The notes under the pieces: model-generated | The model's database searches: none | The model's input: only the letters and a program-made list of their open reading frames with translations | Told to the model about the DNA's origin: nothing | In this document: positions 17,580 to 25,988 of the stretch, one piece after another | Numbering within the stretch: the first letter of the stretch is position 1 | Layout: each line of letters begins with the position of its first letter | Made by a program: the position numbers and the translations under genes | DNA from: Salinilacihabitans rarus | GTDB taxonomy: Archaea > Halobacteriota > Halobacteria > Halobacteriales > Natrialbaceae | DNA length: 64,000 nucleotides | Direction: 5' to 3' | Assembly (NCBI RefSeq): GCF_024296665.1 | Contig: NZ_CP100762.1 | Coordinates: forward strand, 2,976,001 to 3,040,000

Positions 17580-17629
17580 CCCTGTGGTAGTTTTACAACC
17601 GAGGGATTGTTGACCCGCGGTCCGCCGCC

Positions 17630-19270
17630 TCACTCGAGCAGCGATCGGACCCGCTCGCCCACCGCCGCGGGGGTCTCGGCGGGGTCTGCCGTCCGGTCGC
17701 CGCGTTCGACCACGACGGTCCCCGCCGAGACCCCGTCGGCTTCGGGGACGACCACTTTCTCGTGGTCGGCGACGCGCAGCGCGGCCCGGTGGAGGTCCGC
17801 GCCCGCGTCGGTCCCGACCCGGACGACCAGCGGTTCCTCCAGGAGGCGCGCCGCGACCGAGGCGTAGCGGGCGACCTGCACGCCGAAGCGGTCGCTCGCG
17901 CCCGCGAAGTCTTCGAGGGTCTCGCGGGCGACCTCGCGGTAACGCGTCTCGCCGGCGTGGACCGAGAGGTCGAGCAGCGCGTCCGCAAGCGCCACGTTGT
18001 CGTCCAGCGGCCGGAGCGGCCGCGAGAGCAGCCCCGCGCCGGTCGCGGCCGCGTCGACGAACGAGTCGCCGTCGCGCAGGCGGTCGATCGTCGCGTCGGC
18101 GACCGCGACCGCCTCCGCGGTCGTCTCCGCCCCGAGGACGCTCCGGGCCGAGAGCAACGCGCCCAGCACGCGCGCCTGGTTCGCGAGCAGGCACCGCTCG
18201 CCCTCGTCGCCGTCCTCGCGGTAGTGGACGACGACGCCGTCGTCGAGCAGGTCCTCGCGCAGCGTCCGGAGCGCCCGCTCGGCGTACCGGCGGGCGCGCT
18301 CGTCGTCGGTGTAGGCGTGGTAGGTACACAGCGCCTCGACCGCGAGGGCGTTCGCGCCCGCGAAGACGGTGCCGTCGACCGGCGGGTCGGCCGCGGCCTC
18401 GCGGTCGCTCGCGTCGAGGGTGTAGTCCTCCGGGTCGCCGGGGGCCTGACTCGCGGCGAACGCGCCCGCGCCGCGGTCGGCCCGCCACAGCGTCGTCGTC
18501 AGGTACTCGATGGTCCGCTCGGCGGGCCCGCGGTACTCCTCGCGGCCCGTGTAGAGGTAGGCGTTCGCGAACGCGCGGACGAGCGCGGCGTTCGAGTCGA
18601 GCAGCTTCTCGTGCTGGAGGCCGGCCCAGTCGCGCTCGGTCGCGAAGCGGTAGAAGCCGCCCTCGTACTCGTCGAGGAGGTTGGCGGCGACGGCGTCGAA
18701 CGACCGCAGCGCCATCTCGCGGTCGCGCTTGAGCGCGAACTCCAGTGCGTCCGGCAGCGGGAACTTCGGCGCCTCGTCCCAGCCGCCGGCGACCTCGTCG
18801 TAGCGCTCGGTCAACTGGCCGAGCATCGCCCGTTCGACGTCGGGCGTGAGCTCACCGGACGGGGGGTCGTCGTCCTGCAGGGGCCGGGGGATCCGTCCGG
18901 CGTCGGCGCCTTTCGTCTCCCACATCGTCCGGACGCTGTCGAGTACCTGCCGGAGGCCGTCGGGGCCGAGGTAGCCCGCGCCGGTCAGCAGCGAGCCGTC
19001 GGGGGCGAGAAAGACCGTCGACGGGAACCCGCCCATGTTGTACCGGTCGCGGACGCGCGGGCGGCGGTCGACGTCGACCCGGACGGGGACGAAGCCGTCG
19101 TTGACGTTCGCCGCGATGGTCGGGACGGCGTAGGTCTCCCGATCCATCTCGTGGCAGCCCTCGCACCAGCTCGCGGTGAGCGAGAGCAACACGGGGACGT
19201 CGGCCTCGGCGGCCGCCGCGAAGGCGTCCTCGCCCCACTCGCGCCACTCGACCCGCGTGACGTCTTCCAT
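17630..19270 (-). CDS. DUF255 thioredoxin-fold protein (YyaL/SSP411-like)
   Basis: A 546-residue protein of the DUF255/YyaL family. An N-terminal thioredoxin-like domain (about 1-135) has the CEGC active site at Cys36 and Cys39, then DRYNMGGFPSTVFLAPDG. A long alpha-toroid domain of the six-hairpin glycosidase type follows. The family is also called spermatogenesis-associated 20-like; its activity is not settled. Family members are often near 700 residues, so this is a short form, as is common in haloarchaea. The ATG at 19270 is chosen because the thioredoxin domain begins directly after it. It lies about 70 bases downstream of the GDPD gene on the same strand. Confidence 0.85.
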   Translation of the reverse strand: MEDVTRVEWREWGEDAFAAAAEADVPVLLSLTASWCEGCHEMDRETYAVPTIAANVNDGFVPVRVDVDRRPRVRDRYNMGGFPSTVFLAPDGSLLTGAGYLGPDGLRQVLDSVRTMWETKGADAGRIPRPLQDDDPPSGELTPDVERAMLGQLTERYDEVAGGWDEAPKFPLPDALEFALKRDREMALRSFDAVAANLLDEYEGGFYRFATERDWAGLQHEKLLDSNAALVRAFANAYLYTGREEYRGPAERTIEYLTTTLWRADRGAGAFAASQAPGDPEDYTLDASDREAAADPPVDGTVFAGANALAVEALCTYHAYTDDERARRYAERALRTLREDLLDDGVVVHYREDGDEGERCLLANQARVLGALLSARSVLGAETTAEAVAVADATIDRLRDGDSFVDAAATGAGLLSRPLRPLDDNVALADALLDLSVHAGETRYREVARETLEDFAGASDRFGVQVARYASVAARLLEEPLVVRVGTDAGADLHRAALRVADHEKVVVPEADGVSAGTVVVERGDRTADPAETPAAVGERVRSLLE

Positions 19271-19339
19271 GCTCGGTTCGAGGCACGTCCGCGGGGTAAG
19301 ACCTTCGTTCGCGGGCGGGACCGGCGTCGGCACGGGCCG

Positions 19340-20302
19340 TCAGCCCCCGCGGAGCGCGCCCCAGCGGACGACGCCGGCGTAGTCGACGAACAGCCCGTCG
19401 ACGCCGGCGTCGACGAGTTGCTCGACCTCGTACCAGGTGTCGACCGTCCAGACGTTCACCGGCAGGTCGCGGTCGTGGGCCTCGGCGACGACGTCGACCG
19501 CCTCGTAGGACTCGTCGTCGAAGAACGGCGTGCCGTGGATCATCTCCATCGGCGGGTTGATCGCCTCGGTGTCGTACTCGTCGGTGACCGCGAGGCCCTC
19601 CTCGATCGAATCCCACAGGAGGTACGCCGCGGGCAGGGCCGGCGCGAGGTCCCGGACGGTCGCGAGCGCGCCCTCCCAGAACGTCGAGAACAGGAGGTCG
19701 TTCTCGTAGCGAGTGGCGACGTCGAGCACCGTCTCGAGCCACGCCCACTCCTCGCGCTCGGCCTCGGGGTCGTCAACGCGGCCGAACTCCACGTCCGGCG
19801 ACCCGGCCTTGATGTCGACGTTGACGCCGACCGACGACGGTACGGCCTCCATCGCCTCCGCGAGCGTGGGGACCGTCTGGCCGCTCTCCATCACTTCCGC
19901 CGAGAAGACCGTCTCGGACGGCGTCTCGTAGATCACGCCGTCGACGTCGGTCAGGCTCCCGAGGTGTGCGTCGTGGAAGACGGCGATATCGCCGTCACCG
20001 GTGGGGAAGACGTCGAGTTCGACCCAGTCCGCTCCCCGCCGGGCGGCGCCGTCGTTCGACCCGCCCCGCGTCGAGAGTTCGAACGCCGCGACGGTGTTCT
20101 CGGGATAGGTGTCCGCGTAGCCGCGGTGTGCGATGACCGTCGCCCGGTCGTCGCGGCCCTCGCGACCCTCGCCCGCGGCGTCGGCGGCGCGCTCGCCGTC
20201 CGATCCGACCGCGCCGACCGCCGACGCCGCGGCGCTTCCGGCGACCGCCGCGCCCGTTCCAGCTACGAACCGCCGTCGGTTGAGCATGCTCGCGTCTCGC
20301 AT
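19340..20302 (-). CDS. Tat-exported glycerophosphodiester phosphodiesterase
   Basis: A 320-residue secreted phosphodiesterase that would release glycerol phosphate from glycerophosphodiesters outside the cell. The N-terminus MLNRRRFVAGTGAAVAG is a twin-arginine signal. GDPD catalytic motifs follow: AHRGYADTYPENT (His, Arg, Glu), then WVELDVFPTGDGDIAVFHD (Glu/Asp metal ligands and second His). The barrel continues to LVDAGVDGLFVDYAGVV. The ATG at 20302 is chosen because a GTATAC element lies about 30 bases upstream; the ATG five codons further in is a possible alternative. Confidence 0.88.
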   Translation of the reverse strand: MRDASMLNRRRFVAGTGAAVAGSAAASAVGAVGSDGERAADAAGEGREGRDDRATVIAHRGYADTYPENTVAAFELSTRGGSNDGAARRGADWVELDVFPTGDGDIAVFHDAHLGSLTDVDGVIYETPSETVFSAEVMESGQTVPTLAEAMEAVPSSVGVNVDIKAGSPDVEFGRVDDPEAEREEWAWLETVLDVATRYENDLLFSTFWEGALATVRDLAPALPAAYLLWDSIEEGLAVTDEYDTEAINPPMEMIHGTPFFDDESYEAVDVVAEAHDRDLPVNVWTVDTWYEVEQLVDAGVDGLFVDYAGVVRWGALRGG

Positions 20303-20330
20303 GACGTCCGCGTGGCCCACGACCCGCGAC

Positions 20331-20336
20331 GTATAC
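20331..20336 (-). promoter_or_regulatory. TATA-like element of the GDPD gene
   Basis: GTATAC within the minus-strand AAACGTATACGTC, about 30 bases before the start at 20302, with a GAAAC BRE-like flank. It is one side of the divergent region between GDPD and fxsA. Confidence 0.5.
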
Positions 20337-20488
20337 GTTTCCGTGAGATACAGGAATTGATTACTACCGAAGGCGACTCGCAGGTTCGTTCGGCCGCGGC
20401 GCCGTCGCGGGAACCGTCGGGAGTCCGGCCGAATCCCGGGCCGAAACGAGAGTAAAGCGTTTTCACCTTTCGGAAGCTACCTGCGGGT

Positions 20489-21082
20489 ATGCTCCGGTGG
20501 CTCTTCGCGCTGTTGCTCATCCCGCTTCTCGACGCGGTGTTGCTGGCGGTCCTCGTCAGCCAGTTCGCGGCGGTTAGCTGGGTCGCGATGGTGTTGCTGG
20601 TCGTCCTGACGGGCCTCGTGGGGATGTTGCTCGTCCGCGCGGAGGGCCGCCGGACGATCCGGAAGATCCAGCGGTCGCTCTCCCGCGGCGAGCCGCCGAC
20701 GAACGAACTGCTCGACGGCGCGTTGCTGATCGCCGCGGGCGCGTTCCTGCTCACGCCGGGGCTGGTGACCGACCTCATCGGCTTCCTGCTGGTGTTCCCG
20801 GTCACCCGCATTCCGATCCGGGCGGGGATCAAGCGGTTCGTCGTCGTCCCGTACGTGGACAAGAAGGCCGACGGCTTCGCCTCCGGGAACGTCTGGACGT
20901 TCGGCTTCCCGCAGGGCGAGGGGTCGCCGGGCGGGACGACCGGCGGGTCACGTTCGACGGGAACGGGCGGCACCTACGACCTCTCGGAGGACGCCTACAC
21001 CGTCGAGGAGGACGACGACTCGTACACGATCGACTTCGGCGACGAGTCGTCCGGGGACGAGGACGACCGCCGCGCTCGCTAG
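20489..21082 (+). CDS. fxsA: FxsA family membrane protein
   Basis: A 197-residue protein with the FxsA domain: two N-terminal helices (about 3-24 and 28-52), a short cytoplasmic segment GRRTIRKIQRSLSRGEPPTNELLDGALL, then two further hydrophobic helices (about 80-112). An acidic Gly/Ser-rich tail follows that is longer than in bacterial FxsA. Bacterial FxsA suppresses phage exclusion by F plasmid PifA; its physiological role is unknown. An AGCGTTTTCACC element about 30 bases upstream could be its promoter. Confidence 0.88.
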   Translation: MLRWLFALLLIPLLDAVLLAVLVSQFAAVSWVAMVLLVVLTGLVGMLLVRAEGRRTIRKIQRSLSRGEPPTNELLDGALLIAAGAFLLTPGLVTDLIGFLLVFPVTRIPIRAGIKRFVVVPYVDKKADGFASGNVWTFGFPQGEGSPGGTTGGSRSTGTGGTYDLSEDAYTVEEDDDSYTIDFGDESSGDEDDRRAR

Positions 21083-21112
21083 CGGTTCTCACGGGTCCCC
21101 GAGAAAGAAACG

Positions 21113-21118
21113 TTTAAA
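21113..21118 (+). promoter_or_regulatory. tRNA-Ile promoter (BRE/TATA)
   Basis: GAAACG-TTTAAA, a near-ideal haloarchaeal BRE plus TATA, centred about 33 bases before the first base of the tRNA. Confidence 0.75.
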
Positions 21119-21149
21119 CCTCCCACCGGGCAACGTGGTGATGCGAAGC

Positions 21150-21223
21150 GGGCCAATAGCTCAATTAGGTTGAGCGCCACTCTGATAAGGTGGAGGCTCT
21201 CGGTTCAAATCCGAGTTGGCCCA
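21150..21223 (+). tRNA. tRNA-Ile (anticodon GAT)
   Basis: A complete cloverleaf. The acceptor arms GGGCCAA and TTGGCCC pair fully, followed by discriminator A. The D-arm AGCTCAATTAGGTTGAGC is present. The anticodon stem CCACT/GGTGG encloses loop CTGATAA with anticodon GAT. The T-arm CTCGGTTCAAATCCGAG is canonical. No intron is present, and CCA is not encoded (the sequence continues ATAC). It is an isolated tRNA with its own strong promoter. Confidence 0.97.
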
Positions 21224-21417
21224 TACTTCTGCGACGGACGATTTTGCGAGTGGCATCCTGCTCGGTCTCGAACGGTCCGTAGACGCCCGAAAACGCCGGG
21301 CAGGTCCAACACCGCGGCCGAGTCCGGCGGGCGCGGTCGAACGGTCCGGCCGATTGCACGGGGCCTCCGATCCGAGTCGGGTGTATCTTTATTACTGGTC
21401 AGCGGGACAGCAGTTCC

Positions 21418-22755
21418 ATGGCCGATGGTAGCGCACCACGAGACGGGACGGATCCCATCGGACTCCTCGACGCCGTCGCGATCGAAGTCGGTCTCATCGT
21501 CGGCGGTGCGCTGTTCGCTCTCGTCGGCGTCGGCGTCTCGATCGCCGGTGCCGGGGTGCTCGTTTCCTTCGCCATCGCGATCGCCATCGCGGCGCTCGGG
21601 CTCGTTCCGACCGCGCTGCTGGGGGCGACGGTTCCCACGACCTGCGGTCACTACCGGTATCCCGCGCGGTTCGTGTCGCCGCCGCTCGCGTTTCTGGCGG
21701 CGTGGGGCCTGGGCGTCAGCATGTTCACCGGCGGCCTGCCGCTGTACGCGTTGACGGCCGGCGAGTATCTGACGTCGCTGGTCTCGCTCCCGCCGGCGGT
21801 ACTCGGTCTCGCGGTGTTGACCCTGTTTTTCGTGCTGAACCTCTTCGGCATCCGGCTCGCCGCCCGCGTCCAGACGCTCATGTTCGTCGCGCTCGTGGCC
21901 GCGCTCGGATCCTTTATCGCGTTCGGCCTGCCCGCGGTCGACGGCGCGAACCTGACGCCGCTGTTTGGCGATCCCGTGGGCATCGTCGCCGGCGCGGGCG
22001 TCCTCTACTTCGCGTGTCTGGGCGCGAATTTCGTCATCGACGTCGGCGGCGAGGTACGGGACGCCACCGTCACGATCCCCCGGTCGTTTCTCGTCAGCGT
22101 GCCGCTCGTGTTCGTACTCTACGTACTCGTCGCGGCCGTCGCCATCGGTGCGGTCGGCGTCGAGACGATGGCGAACGAGACGCTCTTCGTGCCGGCCGAA
22201 CTGGTCCTCTCGCCCGCGTTTCAGACGCTGTTCGTCGTCGGCGGGGCGCTCTTTGCCGTCGCGACGAGTCTCAACGCCGCGTTCATCCTGATCCCGCGGT
22301 ACGCACGCGCGCTCGTCGAGGACGGCATCTTTCCCGCCGTGTTCGGCGTCACGAACGATCGGTTCGGGACCGCCCACTGGACCCTGCTCGCGACCTACCT
22401 GCTCGGCGCCCTCGTCATGCTCGCCCCGCTCCCGTTCGAAGCCCTCGGAACGATGCTCGCGTTCGGCGGCGCGCTGGTGGTCACCGCGGTGATGCTCGCG
22501 GTCGTCGCCGTCGTCCGCGATCCGCCGCCGGAGTTCGACCCGTCCACGTTCCCCGTCCCGACCCGGTACGTCCGCTGGATGGCCGGGCTCGCGGTCCCGT
22601 CGAACCTGCTTCTCATCGCGTTGCTGGCGACGCAGTCGACGCGGCTGTTTCTCGTCTGGCTCTCGCTGCTCGTCGCCGGATTCGGCGTTTACGTCGTCCG
22701 AACGAATTATTACGACGCGGAGGGCACCTCGCCCACGGAGCATCCGAGACGATGA
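21418..22755 (+). CDS. APC family amino acid permease
   Basis: A 445-residue integral membrane transporter of the amino acid-polyamine-organocation type, with about twelve hydrophobic helices. The first helix pair (IGLLDAVAIEVGLIVGGALFALVG) resembles the unwound TM1 of APC carriers. Helix 6 (LYFACLGANFVIDVGGEVRDATVTIPRSF) has the family-typical glutamate-proline pattern. Its substrate is unknown. TATCTTTATTAC about 30 bases upstream is a likely promoter. The next gene starts inside its stop codon (ATGA), so transport and the 3-hydroxyacyl-CoA dehydrogenase-like enzyme are translationally coupled. Confidence 0.85.
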   Translation: MADGSAPRDGTDPIGLLDAVAIEVGLIVGGALFALVGVGVSIAGAGVLVSFAIAIAIAALGLVPTALLGATVPTTCGHYRYPARFVSPPLAFLAAWGLGVSMFTGGLPLYALTAGEYLTSLVSLPPAVLGLAVLTLFFVLNLFGIRLAARVQTLMFVALVAALGSFIAFGLPAVDGANLTPLFGDPVGIVAGAGVLYFACLGANFVIDVGGEVRDATVTIPRSFLVSVPLVFVLYVLVAAVAIGAVGVETMANETLFVPAELVLSPAFQTLFVVGGALFAVATSLNAAFILIPRYARALVEDGIFPAVFGVTNDRFGTAHWTLLATYLLGALVMLAPLPFEALGTMLAFGGALVVTAVMLAVVAVVRDPPPEFDPSTFPVPTRYVRWMAGLAVPSNLLLIALLATQSTRLFLVWLSLLVAGFGVYVVRTNYYDAEGTSPTEHPRR

Positions 22756-23855
22756 CCGTCGAGACTACGGGCGTGGTCGGCGCCGGGCTCATGGGGCGTG
22801 ACATCGCCGGGCTGTTGGCGAACGCCGGATACGACGTGGCGCTCGTCGACGTCGATCCGGACGCGCTGGATCGAGCGCGGGCGGTTCACGAATCCGCTCT
22901 CGCGGACGAGTTACGGGCGGGCGGACTCGACGTCTCCGGGACGCCGGCCGACCGCATCGCCTACGGGACGGACCTCGAAGCGCTCTCGGACGCCGACTTC
23001 GTCGTCGAAGCGGTCCCCGAGGACCTCGAACTCAAACGCGACCTCGCCGGTTCGCTGGAGGGCGTGATCGACGACGACGCCGTCCTCGGAACGAACACGT
23101 CGTCGCTGACCCCCGGCGACGTCGCCGCTGGCATGGAGCGTCCCGAGCGGGTCGTCCTCTTTCACTTCGCGAACCCGGCGATGCGCCGCGACCTCGTCGA
23201 GGTCGCCGGCGACGACGCGACCGATCGCGCACTGGAGACGGCCCACGACGTCGCGCGGGCGATCGACCGCCGGCCGATCCGGCTCCGACGGGAGTACAGG
23301 GCAAACGGGCTGTCTCGTCTGTCGGCGAGCATCAAGTGCGCCGCGACGTGGGAACTCCTCGAAGCGGCGCCGGCCGCGGTCGACGTCGGGGCCCGAAACG
23401 TCGGGTTCGACCGCGGACCGCTGGAGTTGATCGATCTCATCGGTCTCGACGTTCACCTCGCTACCGTCGACAACCTGGCCGAGACGTACGGCGACCGGTA
23501 CGCACCGCCACCGGAGTGGCGCACCCGGATGGAAGCGAGGGTCGCCGACGGCCGTCTCGGGAAGAAAACCGGCGCGGGATTTTTCGAGTGGGACGGCGAG
23601 ACGTGTGTGATCCCGGAGCCGGCGGAACCGCACGACGTCACGCCGATCCTGGCGGCGCTGGTCAACGAGGCCCACCGTCTGGTCGACGACGGCGTCGGGG
23701 ACCCGGAGACGATCGACGAGATCCTGAAACGCGGCTCCGGCGGCGACGTCGGGCCGTTCGACGTCGAGGCGATGTTCGGCCGCGAGTCGCTCCGCGAGAC
23801 GCTCGAACGCCGGCGTCGAGAGACGGACGCGCCCGTCTACGAGCCCGTCTTCTGA
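22752..23855 (+). CDS. 3-hydroxyacyl-CoA dehydrogenase family protein
   Basis: A 367-residue NAD-dependent dehydrogenase. The Rossmann fold starts GVVGAGLMGRDIAGLLANAGYDV. NTSSLTPGDVAAGM and FHFANPAMRRDLVEV follow, where the histidine matches the catalytic His of the family. The C-terminal domain has KKTGAGFFEW. A second weaker C-terminal domain (about 290-345) is present. It overlaps the APC permease by four bases. Substrate unknown: it could be a 3-hydroxybutyryl-CoA enzyme or act on an unrelated 3-hydroxy acid. Codon use is slightly less GC-biased than the window average, as in neighbouring genes. Confidence 0.82.
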   Translation: MTVETTGVVGAGLMGRDIAGLLANAGYDVALVDVDPDALDRARAVHESALADELRAGGLDVSGTPADRIAYGTDLEALSDADFVVEAVPEDLELKRDLAGSLEGVIDDDAVLGTNTSSLTPGDVAAGMERPERVVLFHFANPAMRRDLVEVAGDDATDRALETAHDVARAIDRRPIRLRREYRANGLSRLSASIKCAATWELLEAAPAAVDVGARNVGFDRGPLELIDLIGLDVHLATVDNLAETYGDRYAPPPEWRTRMEARVADGRLGKKTGAGFFEWDGETCVIPEPAEPHDVTPILAALVNEAHRLVDDGVGDPETIDEILKRGSGGDVGPFDVEAMFGRESLRETLERRRRETDAPVYEPVF

Positions 23856-23886
23856 CCGCGGACCGGATACCGGCGGTGTCGCCCCC

Positions 23887-25539
23887 TCACACGAGTATCG
23901 GGGGCATGGCGTACGGATCGACCTGGACGTCGAGCAGCGTCGGCTCGTCGCTCCCGATCGCCCGTTCCAGTTCGTCGACCAGCGCCGCCGGCGTTTCGAC
24001 TTTCGCTCCACGACAGCCGAATCCGCGAGCGACCTGCGCGTAGTCGACGCCCTCGTGGAACTCCGTCGAGAGCTGGAAGTTGTCCGTGGCGATCTGGCTC
24101 GCCTTCGAGGAGCCGAGCCCGTCGTTGTTCATCACGACGACGGTCACCGGGAGCGATTCCCGGACCGCGGTCTCGAGGTCCGCGACGTGATAGCCGATGC
24201 CGCCGTCGCCCGAGAGCGCGACGACGGGGCTGTCGGGACGGGCGACCTGAACGCCGAGCGCTTGCGGCAGCGCGGCGTTGATGCCGTCGCTGCCGCGTGC
24301 CTGAACGTACCCGAGTCCGGGCTCCTCGACCTCGTAGAACGCCCCGGTGAAGAACCCGGAGAAGCTCGTCGCACTGACCAGCACGCCGTCGCCGGGGACG
24401 AGGCGATTCAACTCGGCGACGACGCGCTGGGGGAGCACCGGTTCGTCGTCGCTCGCGAGTTCGTCCTCGTGGAACTCGCGCCACTCGGCGCGGTCGGTCG
24501 CGAGCCGTTCGATGCGGTCGGCCCGCGACTCGTAGTCGTCGGCGTCGACGCGTTCGAGCAGGCCGTGGAGGGTCTCGCGAACGTCCGCGAGGATTCCGAC
24601 GTCGGGCTCGACGTTTCGGCCCAGCCACGCCGGGTCGAGGTCGACGTGGACGACGGACGCCTCGTCCGGAACGAGCGACCACCCCACCGTCGTGAGGTCG
24701 CCAAAGCGCGTCCCGAGGCCGATCACGAGGTCCGCGCTCTCGAGTGCGTCGTTCGCGACCTCGCAGAACCCCCACCGGCCGGCGACGCCGAGCGCGTACG
24801 GTTCGGTCTCCGCGACGGCGCCTTTCCCGTTGATCGACGTGACGACCGGCGTGTTCGTCCGCCCGGCGAACGCGGCGAGCGCGTCGCTCGCGCCGGCCCG
24901 GACGACTCCCTCCCCGGCGAGGACGACCGGCGCGTCGGCCTGCTGGAGTAACTCGACGGTCGAGGTCAGTTCGGTCTCGCCCGGTGCCGGCCGTTCGGCC
25001 GGATAGGTCGCGTCGAGGGCCTCGGACGGCGAGTAGTCGGACGACGCTTCGAGGACGTCGCCGGGGACGTTGACGTGGGCTGGCTTCGGTACGCCGGTCG
25101 TCATCCGCCGGAGTGCGGTCTCGACCGCCTCGACCGCGCGGCTCCCCGATTCGACGTCGTACGTGACGCTCGCGTGCGGTTCGAGGATGGCCTCGTTGTC
25201 GGCGTCCTGGATGACCTCGCGGCTGCGGATTCCGCGCTCGTTGTCCCCCGTGATCGCCAGGACCGGACTCGATGCGCCGTCGGCCTCGCACAGCCCCGCA
25301 CCCATGTACGCGGCGCCGGGGCCGCCGACGCCGTCGACGACGCCGACACGCCGACCGGCGCGCGCGTAGCCGTCCGCCATCAGCGTCGCGCTCGCCTCGC
25401 TCCGGGCCAGGACGTGTCGAATCGACGACGCCGCGAGGCTCGAGTAGTAGGGATCCATCTGCTCGCACGGGAACCCGAACACCGTATCGATGCCGCTCGT
25501 TTCGAATACTCCGACGATCTGGTCTGTCGTGTCTGTCAT
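23887..25539 (-). CDS. Thiamine diphosphate-dependent enzyme (acetolactate synthase/benzoylformate decarboxylase superfamily)
   Basis: A 550-residue enzyme with the three domains of ThDP decarboxylases/carboligases. The N-terminal Pyr domain includes FGFPCEQMDPYYSSL and the region around SEASATLMADGYAR, with the conserved Glu48-like catalytic glutamate. A central FAD/CoA-type domain follows (about 190-320). The C-terminal PP domain has ALSGDGGIGYHVADLETAVRE...VMNNDG, the metal/ThDP motif. It is distinct from the ilvB pathway copy by context and lacks a partner ilvN. It is convergent with the permease-dehydrogenase pair. Substrate unknown; a 2-oxo acid decarboxylase or sulfoacetaldehyde/oxalyl-CoA-like role cannot be separated by eye. 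Confidence 0.82.
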   Translation of the reverse strand: MTDTTDQIVGVFETSGIDTVFGFPCEQMDPYYSSLAASSIRHVLARSEASATLMADGYARAGRRVGVVDGVGGPGAAYMGAGLCEADGASSPVLAITGDNERGIRSREVIQDADNEAILEPHASVTYDVESGSRAVEAVETALRRMTTGVPKPAHVNVPGDVLEASSDYSPSEALDATYPAERPAPGETELTSTVELLQQADAPVVLAGEGVVRAGASDALAAFAGRTNTPVVTSINGKGAVAETEPYALGVAGRWGFCEVANDALESADLVIGLGTRFGDLTTVGWSLVPDEASVVHVDLDPAWLGRNVEPDVGILADVRETLHGLLERVDADDYESRADRIERLATDRAEWREFHEDELASDDEPVLPQRVVAELNRLVPGDGVLVSATSFSGFFTGAFYEVEEPGLGYVQARGSDGINAALPQALGVQVARPDSPVVALSGDGGIGYHVADLETAVRESLPVTVVVMNNDGLGSSKASQIATDNFQLSTEFHEGVDYAQVARGFGCRGAKVETPAALVDELERAIGSDEPTLLDVQVDPYAMPPILV

Positions 25540-25585
25540 CGTGGCTCAACTCGAACCGCGTCTCGATCCCCCATGCGAGTCAATC

Positions 25586-25601
25586 GCACAAAAAGATGTG
25601 C
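25586..25601. repeat. Small inverted repeat before the ThDP enzyme gene
   Basis: GCACA-N6-TGTGC lies 47-62 bases before the start of the ThDP enzyme gene, around an A/T run that could be a distal promoter element. Short, and possibly chance. Confidence 0.35.
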
Positions 25602-25704
25602 CCGAAAACTGACGTGACGCGTTACAGACGGCGATCCGGCGGGCGGATACGATACCCGCCGGAGGATTTATCCGTCGAATCGACGACGACCTCCGTGAGA
25701 ATCG

Positions 25705-25937
25705 ATGACAGAACGCGTTCTGGTTCTGGGTGCCGGTGGCGTGATCGGACGGAAATGCAAGACGCGACGAGTACGGCCGCGTCGGTCGGCACGGAACTCC
25801 TGCTCGACGGTCGACTCGACGGCGGCGCCGGCGTCCGACCGCCCGAGGTGGCCGTCCCCCCGGAACCGTTCGTCGACCGCCTCCGGTCGGAACCCGGGCT
25901 GGAGTTCTGGACCGGACGCTGTCGAAGAGTCGCGTGA
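25705..25937 (+). pseudogene. Remnant of a saccharopine dehydrogenase-like gene
   Basis: The segment starts with a convincing dinucleotide-binding N-terminus, MTERVLVLGAGGVIGRK, which then runs out of family character. In a different frame from about 25755 to the stop at 25937 there is a C-terminus of the saccharopine dehydrogenase/reductase type: VGTELLLDGRLDGGAGVRPPE, then a PPEPFVDRL segment. Head and tail are joined with about 1 kb of middle missing and a frame change. This is what an internal deletion would leave. A TATA-like GGATTTATCC lies about 37 bases before the ATG. The tail alone could be read as a 60-residue ORF, but I think the relic is more likely. Confidence 0.5.
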
Positions 25938-25988
25938 GCGACGCCGACGACCGCACGATACAAGGGCGCGCTCCACTCGAACCCTGAT

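Noticed and set aside
17762-20455. A plus-strand open frame of nearly 900 codons opposite the DUF255 and GDPD genes
   Set aside because: It is antisense to two well-supported genes, is extremely rich in Arg, Val and Asp, and has no domain character. High GC with strong third-position bias opens such mirror frames.
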